12,334 nt of DNA. Source: Rhizopus sp. PT2906 (lineage: Eukaryota > Mucoromycota > Mucoromycetes > Mucorales > Rhizopodaceae). Position 1 is the stretch's first letter, and each line of letters begins with the position of its first letter. Where the stretch lies: positions 1 to 12,334 of the forward strand of contig JAMYHX010000791.1 of the NCBI GenBank assembly GCA_025529335.1, read 5' to 3'. Below, one piece after another: positions 1 through 8,099 of this stretch. The notes below the pieces were generated by a model. The model ran no database searches. It was not told the origin of the DNA and saw only the letters and a list, made by a program, of their open reading frames with translations. The translations under genes and the position numbers were made by a program.

Positions 1-295
1 ATATGCGCCAATTATTTTTTTCATATACGTCATAATTTTATCCTCTTTCTGAAATTTATTTTTAATAAAACAGTAAACCTTCTCTCTTTTTCTTAACCTT
101 ATTGAGGAGTGCTGATCAAAGATTAAAAAGCATGACAAAAGAAATCTACTTCCTCTTTAGATACTTTAACACCCAGAATTAAGGCCGCTTGTGAAACTGT
201 CACTACAAAGGACTGTCTTGGTTGTATTAGACACTCTGAAACTAATTGAAATAGATATCTTGATAGACAAACTAGCATCGTTTAAAATCTTAAAA

Positions 296-398
296 GTCTT
301 TGTCTGAATATTATTTTTACACTTGTCTAATAAGTTTTTACTACTGTCTGAAATCAGTTTTACTACTGTCTGAAAATAATTTTCATTTGTCCGAATTT
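296..398. repeat. Degenerate tandem repeat, period about 21-23 bp
   Basis: Five copies of a core close to TGTCTGAA begin at about 302, 325, 346, 368 and 389, so the spacing is 23, 21, 22 and 21 bp. The two middle copies share the longer unit TTTTACTACTGTCTGAAA. The outer copies are degenerate (GTCTAA, GTCCGAA). Similar but irregular ACTGTC motifs occur at 197-201 and 213-217. The spacing is close to two helical turns. The array could be a decayed minisatellite or a cluster of protein-binding sites, and the sequence does not decide between these. Confidence 0.5.
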
Positions 399-583
399 AA
401 AGTGGGCTCGCTATTTATGATATTTCCAACTGCGCATATTCATTAGGTAACCAAGATATAAGAAATATATTACGCGCAATTTATTAATGTATCGTTTCAA
501 TTTAGCTCATACATAACCAAGTATGGAAATAGGCCTCATCGAAAATGAATCATTATGGCATACAGTAAAGTCATTCCTCCCTA

Positions 584-589
584 TTTATT
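584..589 (-). terminator. Poly(A) signal of the NT-C2 gene
   Basis: AATAAA lies on the minus strand, 67 nt beyond the stop codon at 656, inside the run CATAAATAAATAGGG. The position is normal for a fungal 3' end. The assignment is by proximity only. Confidence 0.4.
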
Positions 590-655
590 TATGCTTCTTT
601 TTTTTTTTTGATGATCATGTATAAATTTATGCTTATGTTTAAATGTAGTACAACT

Positions 656-1512
656 CTAATGTGCAAACAATTGTTCGACCAAGTCAACCGGCGAAGGTTC
701 ATCTAGTGTGTTACTTTGTACTTTACAATATTTTGGCTGTATAGCATATATATATATATATAATTAATAGGTATTACTGAGCTGAATTCTATACTATTTA
801 CCAGTGACATCACGGACTGAGACTTTCTTAGTTGTTTATATTGTTGTGGAATATCCAGACTTCGCTCATGAACAACGGTTGGAATATCTTTAAATATCTG
901 TTTCCTTGACAAGGGCGGACTATATCAAGCAGATGTTAGCAAACAAACATTGATGACTTCAATATACTTGCGTTTGAAACTGTGGATAACTATCGGATTT
1001 AGTATTCATCCGTAATGTAAGCTAAGATGGGGGGTGAGTGATGGTTAGTTTATATTTACTGCAGAGTACCTTTATCGTAGAATTGAATTTACAATCTTGT
1101 AATAGATATCGCTCAGTGATAACACCTGAACCAGCATATTCAGACAAGTTGATGCTCAATGTACCAATTTTGATACCCCCTTTTTGGTATATTTCCAACT
1201 TGAGTTCACAATCACTCAGCACTTGATGTTTATCGATCACTAACTTTGACATCGTATTAATAGGATAATTCCATGTTACTTGGTGATCCTTGATGTGAAC
1301 ACTATATGAACTTAGTATCTATGAGACTAGAACATGTGTGCACATATTAACCTTGGTGTTGATCCTCCAGTGTGTGTTGCGTGCTTTAATTTCCAACTGA
1401 CATAATAGTATCCACTAACAAGTGGTATATTCACTAAATCTCTAATAATAATCGATACTTCAAAAGGTACTTTACGACTCTTTGATACAAAAAGATGACT
1501 AAAAGGAGACAT
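656..1512 (-). CDS. NT-C2 domain (EEIG1/EHBP1-type) protein, five exons
   Basis: My model joins 1512-1352, 1301-1070, 1021-972, 919-802 and 736-656 (642 nt, 213 aa). The N-terminal C2-like domain (about residues 10-150) is recognisable from KVPFEV, the VSGYYYVSWKLKHATHTGG block, DHQVTWNYP, LKLEIYQKGG, GTLSINLSEYAGSG and YLLQDCKFNST. The tail has TPPLSRKQIFKDIP and ends DLVEQLFAH. In this family the domain is thought to act at membranes in trafficking or cortical organisation; the fungal role is poorly defined. Intron 1 has a TACTAAG branch site and intron 2 an AACTAACC. Intron 3 (971-920) needs a GCAAGT donor, because the nearby GT donor reaches a stop after a few codons whereas the GC donor gives the expected TPPL block. 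Intron 4 is 801-737. The start ATG at 1512 follows a CT-rich leader. The family call is secure and the exon 4/5 junction less so. Confidence 0.85.
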
Positions 1513-3249
1513 GAAAAAGTGTAAAAAGAAAGAGAAAAAAAAGGAAAAAAGCGGGGAACGGGCAGTGTAAGATAAGGTTTAAGTAACTCAGCTTTTGATT
1601 GTTTATGATTACTTTAAATGGCTTCTTGTGTGTTCTTAAGCCATGTTCATAAAAGAGGGGAGAAATACAAATACCCTTTGAAGAGTCTGTCATGTCCTCA
1701 TCATTTTTTACTTTCTTTGCTTAAAAAGTACGTCATATATATGCGTATATAAAGTATAAATCTCTGTCCTTTCTTTTGGGTTCCTATTACAAATAAACTG
1801 ATGTCATATACATAACAATAGAAGGATTTTGATCAAGCGGATGATTCGCCATAGGAACAAACAATTGTCATTTTTTGTTTAGATAATAAAGCAAAGGGGG
1901 AGGATGGGAGAGAAGGATTGGGTAATGCAAGGTCCCATTTCAATAGTCGCTTTGAAAGGGCGTCTGCGCCTGGGCAAGAAGGGGGGGCTCGATTTCTTTT
2001 TTGGACTAATCATCATGTGAAGTGGCTGTGGTGTATCTTTAGCATAAATTAAAGACTTTTTGGTTTGCTACGATGGTCAAAAGCTATCCAAGCATATGAT
2101 TTGAGTAAAGACGAAGATAGACATTTAGAAAAAGACAACGAGTGACATAAGTTGTAGTACACTGCAAAATAAAGTTGACACAAAATGACGTTAACTTGTG
2201 TGATGCTTTTTCTTGACTATGTGAACATTGCATATATCTCTCCTTTCTGCAATAAAGATTTAATATAAAAAGCAGTAAAGAGCGTTATCAGTGGTAGAGA
2301 AATTAACATTATTACTGCCCCTTCTTACCGGACTGTTTTATTTGTTCGGATAGGCATCTTGATAAAGATCAATTGCTTCTTTGTGCGCTATACACACATA
2401 TTTACCTTCATTCTCATACCATTATCAGTTCATGGATAGAGATAACATTATTATGTACTTTAATGGATTAACAAGCAATTGATCAACCCATTTTACTAGC
2501 AACACGGGGGATGGATTTAACCCGATCATAACTAGAAAAGGAAAATTCATACTATTGACTATCGTTGTTGTCTAATCTTTGTATGCAACTCATACTTTGT
2601 TGGTCTCTTTCAGGCACGTAATGCAAGAAGCTTTACAAAATAAAGCAATGAAGAAGAAGAAGAGAACGATAAAGCATACATGACGAATTGGTAAACAGAA
2701 ATGACAGTACCAATGATCACAATTAGGGTCATTTACTCGAAATACTTTAAAGCTACTCAGTTATCTTCAATCCATCATTCATTCATCAAACCACGTAGCT
2801 ATGTTGCTTGAGAAAAGAAAAGAAAAAGATGAAATAAAAAAGGGTAAAAAGGGATTATTGTTATCTACAGTGCCATTGAGTGGGTGTTACACTTGATATA
2901 TCAACTTGTAAAAGACCTTTGATTATTAAACATATATGATATATTTCACTTGTTTCTATTCGCGTCATTAGCATAAAACTAAAGGGCCATGTCATTCAAA
3001 GAGCGTGACATTTCACCCCCAGAGGATGGTTGAAACAATAGAATGTCAGCAACCAACCATTTCATGAACTCTCAAACTTTCGCATTAAATTACATAACGC
3101 CCTCTCTCTCTTTTTTTTCCTTTTTATAGTTATTCTTTTTTCTTACAACACACACATATATATACTCTTCTTGTCACCTTTCTACTCCTTAAGCCACTGT
3201 AGATAACAAATAAGTGTGGCTATATATTGTCAAATACTAATCTCGGTCC
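1513..3249. promoter_or_regulatory. Long divergent intergenic region
   Basis: About 1.7 kb separates the divergently transcribed NT-C2 gene (-) and sugar transporter (+). I found no coding exon or RNA gene in it. It contains a CT-rich leader next to the NT-C2 start, a GCGGGG box at about 1551-1556, a G-rich and relatively GC-rich patch at about 1890-2000, a CCCCAG box at 3017-3022 (reverse CTGGGG, compatible with the SYGGRG site of CreA/Mig1-type repressors), a pyrimidine tract at 3103-3125 and a TATA-like run at 3155-3165. Repressor sites are plausible for a sugar transporter but such short motifs occur often by chance. Confidence 0.4.
3155..3166 (+). promoter_or_regulatory. Possible TATA element of the sugar transporter
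   Basis: CATATATATACT lies about 85-95 bp before the inferred start codon at 3250 and downstream of a CT/T-rich tract at 3103-3125, which is a typical core-promoter order in fungi. AT-rich sequence makes chance matches common. Confidence 0.3.
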
Positions 3250-5540
3250 ATGAGGCTGTTACTTGATTCACAATTTAAAATCTATGTTATTTGTGGGTAA
3301 ATAAGCTTGTCATATTATTTTGTTTATATCTGTCTGAATTAACATAAAATATTGTAGCATTGTATCACTAGGTGGATTTATGGTAAGCTTGATATTATAT
3401 ATTGATATATGTTGTTAACCTATTCTCTCTCTCTCTCTCACTGTTAGTATGGGTATCTATCAGACATACAGCATATTATTCGTACTGACCCTCTCTCTCT
3501 CTTTTCTTTTGCTAGTTATGACAGCGGAATTCTTACATCCATTCTCGTTTATCCATCCTTTGATAAGAAATATGGCTTCTATGAAGATAGTCCAGCAGGA
3601 CATGCTATTATATCAGTACCTTTGGCAGCATCCTTTATTGCTTCATTTGTAAGCGTAATTGCTTTCACACATTATATTCAAATTCATTATTATTACAATA
3701 GATATCGGGATTTGTAGCAGATGCATTAGGTAGAAAACAATTCCTTTTTGTTGCTTGTGTCATACACACCCTTGGCTGCATTGTGCAAGTTGCAGGTCAA
3801 AATACGGCTTCCTTTTTCGCAGGCAGGATTCTGACAGGCTTGGGCGTTGGGTAATATATAAAAGGATTTACAAAGATCATATTTAACCCTTTCTTTATTT
3901 AGTATATTTGCCATGCTTGTACCTCTATGTAACTCTTTACTTTTGGACATTATGCTGTGAATAACACTTTATAAAATAGATCAAAGTGAGATTGCCAAAC
4001 CACAAAACAGAGGACGATTGATCACAATGTACCAAATTTTTGTTACGTTTGGATTCTGTGTCGCGTTTTGGACAGGATATGGTACATACCACATTGAAGG
4101 GGAGAGATCATGGAGAATATCATTAGGTGTACAAACCATCCCGGGAGGATTGCTCCTCTTTGGTATCTATTTCATACCTGAGAGCCCAAGATGGCTGATC
4201 TATAAAGATCGAACTGAAGAAGCACTTAAGATATTGGCCACACTTAGATCGCGAGGCAATGAGAACGATGTGGATATGCGAATGGAATATACAAGTATTG
4301 TTCAGGACGTTTCTTTTGATAAAATGGCTTATAAGCATAGATTCTTGAGCCTGCTTACAAAAGGGAATGATAATAATCGCAAAAGAACAATGCTTGGCAT
4401 AGGCATCCACACATTTACTCAACTATCTGGAATCAATGCCATTTTGTAAGTGGTGTAAAAAAAAAAAAGCAAGATATATTAAAACTTGTTTTCAGATTCT
4501 ATTTTCCCCATATAATCGAAAGTGCAGGGATATCTCAGATTTACGCTGCTCTATTAAGCAACGGTATCGGTGGTCTTGTCAACTTTATTGCGACGCTTTT
4601 CGTGATATTATATGTAACTATGATTTACAGCTTTTCATAATATACATATTAACCCATACATTAGATCGATCGCTGGGGTAGACGGCGGATACTGATCACG
4701 GGTGCTCTGGGAATGACTGTCTGCATGGTGGCCATCACAATTGTATCTGCCATGTTTGAGAAGGCACTGACTGGAAAGCATATAGAAAATAACATGAGCT
4801 TTAATACAATCATCACCAGCAAAGGAGGTTCCATAACTGTGACAGTGCTGTTGTGTATATTCATAGCTATCTTTGCTCTAAGCTGGTATGTATCTATACG
4901 TACATTACGTTATCACGCTAAATTCAAACAATATAGGGGACCTATTGGTTGGATATATCCTGCAGAAATCTATCCACAGATGCTACGAGCCAATGCTATG
5001 GGAGTTACGACATCATGTAGTTATTTATTTAGCTTATTCATCGCTCTGGTCTCGCCCATCATGTTTAAGAACATATCATGGCGAACTTACTTATTCTTTG
5101 CCTGTATGTGTTTGCTGATGGGCATTGTTGTTCATTTGTTCTACCCTGAAACTAGGGTAAGTAGATCATATATTGAAGAAGAATTTTGATCCTCATAACT
5201 TCTCTTTATTAAGGGACGATCTTTGGAAGAGATCCAATTGATCTTTAGTGGAGCACTCATTGACCAAAGACCCGATGCTCATCATCCGGCTACTGCAGCA
5301 GAAGCATTGATTCAATTAGAACATATCAAACATCAACAACAACGTGAACGACTGGCAACACAAGCATTTGATTTACCCGTACAATGGACTATATCTGGAC
5401 CACATGCAAGAAATGATGCCAGTAGTAGTACTAGTAGTTGTAAACTAGGATCAACAGAAGAAATAAGATCCACTCAAGGTCATGATTCTATTGAACTATC
5501 CCACAATGTAAACAAGTCGCATTCAACTAGTGTCATGTAA
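3250..5540 (+). CDS. MFS sugar transporter, eleven exons with a 5-nt microexon
   Basis: Exons: 3250-3296, 3358-3382, 3448-3452, 3516-3648, 3702-3850, 3903-3928, 3980-4445, 4496-4613, 4665-4885, 4937-5156, 5214-5540 (1737 nt, 578 aa). It is a twelve-helix plasma-membrane sugar porter, most likely proton-coupled; the substrate cannot be told. Signatures in order: GGFMYGYDSG in helix 1 (21-30), DALGRK (77-82), GRILTGLGVG, YQSEIAKPQNRGR (129-141), PESPRWL (195-201), QLSGINAI (276-283), IDRWGRRR (324-331), GPIGWIYPAEIYP and PETRGRSLEE (467-476). A long hydrophilic tail of about 100 residues (His, Gln, Ser rich) follows. The start at 3250 is chosen because exons 1-3 then read FKIYVICG, IVSLGGFM and Y in phase into GYDSG, completing helix 1. 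Introns are 50-65 nt. The family is certain; the first three exons are inferred from motif and frame. Confidence 0.92.
3448..3452 (+). other. 5-nt microexon in the sugar transporter
   Basis: TATGG lies between an upstream acceptor (CACTGTTAG, ending at 3447) and a downstream donor (GTATCT, from 3453). The upstream intron is 3383-3447 (donor GTAAGC) and the downstream intron 3453-3515 (branch TACTGAC at 3483-3489, acceptor TTTGCTAG). It supplies Tyr25 and two bases of Gly26 in the conserved GGFMYGYDSG motif. Direct joining of exon 2 to exon 4 gives ATG TTA TGA, an immediate stop, so the five bases are needed for the frame. No transcript data were available. Confidence 0.8.
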
Positions 5541-5733
5541 TACATAATCTCTGTAAATATACACACACACTCTTTATTTATTTATATACACACCTTGTGC
5601 TGCACATAATTAAAAAAAAAGCTTTATTTATCTGCCAACCAGGTTATCACACACGGCATAAAAAGTGTAATTTATAAATCAATATGACGGGTTTCCAGCA
5701 TTTTCCCTTTTTTATTATTTTTCATTGTAAACA
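5541..5733. other. Tandem intergenic region, transporter to FKBP
   Basis: This 193-bp gap holds the 3' end of the transporter and the promoter of the FKBP. Visible elements are TTTATTTATTTATATACACACC near 5573-5594, an A-run at 5610-5619 and a pyrimidine-rich leader (CCCTTTTTTATTATTTTTC) just before the FKBP start codon. No further gene is seen. Confidence 0.4.
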
Positions 5734-6570
5734 ATGCGTTTTGGTTTATTATTACTGCTTGGTGCTCTTGCTTCTGTATCTGCTTTAAGAGAACCTCCTA
5801 CTCAACTTCAAGTAGGTAAGTTTCTGCTTATTTGATTGATTGATTCATAAACTCAAAATGTCACATCATAGGAGTCAAGAAAAGAATTCCTGCTTCTGAA
5901 TGCACACAGAAATCACACAATGGGTATAACATTATGTTTTTATTGCTTTAGAAACTGAACAAAATATATATAAATAATAGTGATGAGTTATCTATGCACT
6001 ATACCGGTACTCTTTTTGACACTGGCAACAAGTTTGATAGCAGTTTGGATCGTAACGAGCCCTTTGTCTTTACTCTTGGGGCTGGTCAAGTCATCAAAGG
6101 CTGGGACCAAGGCTTAGTAGGGTACAGAAAAGAAAAATGGTAATATATAAAAAAGACTCACACACGCAAACATAGAATGTGTATTGGTGAAAAGCGTCGA
6201 TTGGTCATCCCTCCTCATTTAGGTTATGGCGATCGCGGTGCAGGTGGTGCTATTCCTGGTGGAGCGACTCTTGTGTTTGACGTAGAATTACTCGATATTA
6301 AACCAGGCCACCGTCAAGAGAGATATGTTCAAGAGACCAAACACGAGAAACCATCCATGTCGTAAGTGTGTCTTTTATAATGTATTTACACAGGTAACTT
6401 ATATGCACACATATAGATTCACTTCACCTAGTGTTCTCGTCTCAACCGGAGTCGTGGTTGCATTATTTCTTATCGTGTTCAGATTGGCAAAGAAACAAGA
6501 TATTGCAGAAGCAAATGAAAAAGTAGCCACAGAGACCAAACAAGAAAAAGAAGAAGAAAAGAAGAAATAA
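5734..6570 (+). CDS. FKBP2: ER-type FKBP peptidyl-prolyl isomerase with C-terminal membrane anchor
   Basis: Exons are 5734-5815, 5872-5923, 5981-6121, 6176-6361 and 6417-6570 (615 nt, 204 aa). The product catalyses cis-trans isomerisation of prolyl bonds, probably in the ER lumen. Residues 1-17 form a clear signal peptide (MRFGLLLLLGALASVSA). The FKBP domain spans about 28-132. The FK506-pocket residues known from FKBP12 are all present: Tyr52, Phe63, Asp64, Phe75, Val82-Ile83, Trp86, Tyr109 and Phe126. Cys38 and Cys94 match the cysteine pair of FKBP2/FKBP13-type proteins. After the domain, residues about 159-175 (SVLVSTGVVVALFLIVF) form a membrane helix, followed by a charged tail ending KEEEKKK. 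FKBP2 proteins normally end with an ER-retention tetrapeptide instead, so the layout resembles animal FKBP11. The stop overlaps an AATAAA signal, and a convergent gene ends 9 bp further on. Confidence 0.93.
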
Positions 6571-6584
6571 TAAAAACGTTTATT
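6568..6584. terminator. Shared bidirectional 3'-end region
   Basis: The plus-strand AATAAA at 6569-6574 overlaps the FKBP stop codon (6568-6570). The minus-strand AATAAA at 6584-6579 overlaps the stop codon of the small convergent gene (6582-6580). Both signals sit within 17 bp, so each mature transcript should run into the other gene's coding region. Confidence 0.5.
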
Positions 6585-6771
6585 TAGTTAGCTTGTCTTT
6601 GATGTGTTCTGTTAGACTTTGATCATCTTGAGTCGTGTTATCCTTGCTTTGTGGTTTGGATTTAGATTTTTCGTCATAATCACCAATCTTGAATGGTCCA
6701 TGAGTACCAGTTTGTGTATTCTTGGTGTTTGTGTCTTTTGAAAAAGGGTTCTTTAATTCACCAATATCCAT
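6580..6771 (-). CDS. Small hydrophilic protein of unknown function
   Basis: A single-exon frame of 63 residues starts MDIGELKNPFSKD and ends HIKDKLTK. I do not recognise the family. The product is highly polar (rich in Lys, Asp, Thr, Gln, Ser), has no cysteine, tryptophan, membrane segment or signal peptide, and looks largely disordered, with a central THGPFKIGDYDEKSK stretch. Support for a real gene is indirect: an ATG preceded by a CT/T-rich leader like those of the neighbours, an AATAAA overlapping the stop, and a good fit in the 366-bp gap between the FKBP and peroxiredoxin genes. It is convergent with the FKBP (9 bp between stops) and lies 165 bp downstream of the peroxiredoxin stop on the same strand. 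It could still be a fortuitous frame in 3' UTR sequence. Confidence 0.55.
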   Translation of the reverse strand: MDIGELKNPFSKDTNTKNTQTGTHGPFKIGDYDEKSKSKPQSKDNTTQDDQSLTEHIKDKLTK

Positions 6772-6936
6772 GATAAGTAAAGTGAAAAAAGGGAAAAAAA
6801 AAGGACACTTACAAATGACATAAAAGATAAACAGAACACACTAAACCGCTTACGTCGACTCTAAATCATTATGCAACAAATGAAATGATCCAATCAAAAA
6901 TCGAATTATAGTTAAATAGAACATATGTATTGATAT

Positions 6937-7770
6937 TTAAAAGGGAGAAGGGGTTAAACGTAAATAAGGTTTGATGACCTTGACACCCTTGGGGAATAGT
7001 TTTTGAGCTTCTTCAGTAGAGACTGAAGGATGAACGATAACATCGTCACCCTTCTTCCAGTTACCAGGAGTGGTAATACGGTGCTTGTCACCCAACTGAA
7101 GAGAATCGACCACACGCAATATCTCATCAAAATTACGACCAGTAGAGGCAGGATAAGTGAGTATCAATCGAATTGTCTTTTTAGGATCAATGATAAAGAC
7201 AGAGCGAACAGTAAATGGAATACCCTTTGCATCCACATTGGTTGCATCCTATAGGCTATCTGTGAGCATAAAAAATTCACACCTTGAGCCCTCTCTTTAC
7301 ACTCTATACCTGATGATCCAACATATCATACAACTCAGAGACCTTACGATCAGCATCAGCAATCAAGGGGAAATTGAGCTGAACATGACTAATTTCATTA
7401 ATATCAGCAATCCATTTTTCGTGTTCGTCAAGACCATTAGCAGAGAGACCAATCACTTTCACGTTACGCTTATCCCATTCATCTTGAAGGGCAGCGACAA
7501 GGCCAAGTTCGGTAGTGCATACAGGTGCTATACATTAACACGCGTCATAAATTGACCATATGTGTATCTATATATTGGGAATACTTACTAAAATCAGCAG
7601 GATGAGAAAAGAGAATAGTCCACTTATCACCAATAAATTCGTGAAATTTGATATCACCTTTAGTTGTCTTTGCTTCAAAGTCTATTTATATACATAGTGG
7701 TTAATATTGAGTATGAACTGCCTTGCCCTCTTTCTTTACCAGGAGCAGTGTCACCAAGTCTGAGAACCAT
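6937..7770 (-). CDS. PRDX6: 1-Cys peroxiredoxin (Prx6 type)
   Basis: Exons are 7770-7740, 7681-7589, 7527-7310 and 7248-6937 (654 nt, 217 aa). The enzyme reduces hydrogen peroxide and organic or phospholipid hydroperoxides. It has the catalytic PxxxTxxC motif (PADFTPVC) with peroxidatic Cys45, Thr42 and Arg129 (in FTVRSVFIIDP). Cys45 is the only cysteine in the protein, so resolution must use an external thiol such as glutathione or thioredoxin. The start MVLRLGDTAPDF is the usual family N-terminus and shows no mitochondrial presequence or signal peptide, suggesting the cytosol. The C-terminus (GVKVIKPYLRLTPSPF) includes the conserved PYLR of the Prx6 subgroup. Length is normal for the group (about 220 aa). 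The three introns are 58, 61 and 61 nt. A T-rich leader precedes the ATG. Confidence 0.95.
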
Positions 7771-8099
7771 GTTTATTAAAAGATAAAAAGAAAGAATAAA
7801 AAAAAAAAAAGGGCAAGGGAAGCAGTAAAAAATATATAAAAAGTCACGGTTTATATAATGCTTTGTTGCATGAATGATTAACCATTTCATTACACAATTG
7901 CGCCATTGTTGTGTGAGAGAAAAAGAAGGATGTTTCAAGAATGGTTATCTTAACTTTACAAGAGTCTATCGTTATTTATTGAAGCTACATTGTTACAAAA
8001 GTGTATACATGTGTGCGTAATGATTAGCAATAATGCGGCATATGTAATGTATATGTATATGTATATGTATATTTTGTGTGTGCTATATATATAAAAGAA
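7771..8099. other. Intergenic region, Gdt1 3' end to peroxiredoxin promoter
   Basis: This 329-bp gap lies between two minus-strand genes. It holds a pyrimidine-rich leader next to the peroxiredoxin start (A-run at 7798-7810 on the plus strand), and four copies of GTATAT at 8049-8072, close to the 3' end of the Gdt1 gene. No additional gene was identified. Confidence 0.4.
8049..8072. repeat. Microsatellite (GTATAT)4
   Basis: Four uninterrupted copies of GTATAT lie in the 3' region of the Gdt1 gene, about 28 bp beyond its stop codon. It is simple-sequence DNA with no visible function. Confidence 0.8.

Larger units (their letters stand above)
1..655. other. Gene-free 3' flank of the NT-C2 gene
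   Basis: No convincing coding exon was found here on either strand. The stretch is AT-rich with homopolymer runs, for example T-runs near 598-609. It holds a degenerate tandem repeat (listed separately) and a minus-strand AATAAA at 589-584 that probably serves the NT-C2 gene ending at 656. Whether the left part belongs to a neighbouring promoter cannot be told, because no gene begins before position 1 within view. Confidence 0.5.

Noticed and set aside
1499..1693. Minus-strand frame overlapping the start of the NT-C2 gene
   Set aside because: It is out of frame with the NT-C2 domain, and its hydrophobic end derives from the CT-rich leader.
2283..2355. tRNA-like boxes: ATCAGTGGTAGAG followed by GTTCGGAT
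   Set aside because: The A-box-like and B-box-like pieces are more than 50 nt apart. The T-arm does not pair, and no acceptor stem or anticodon arm could be formed.
3449..3652. Open frame starting MGIYQTYSILF, apparently a membrane protein start for the transporter
   Set aside because: Its hydrophobic stretch comes from the CT-rich intron and it runs out of frame with the transporter at GYDSG. The multi-exon model from 3250 restores the conserved helix 1.
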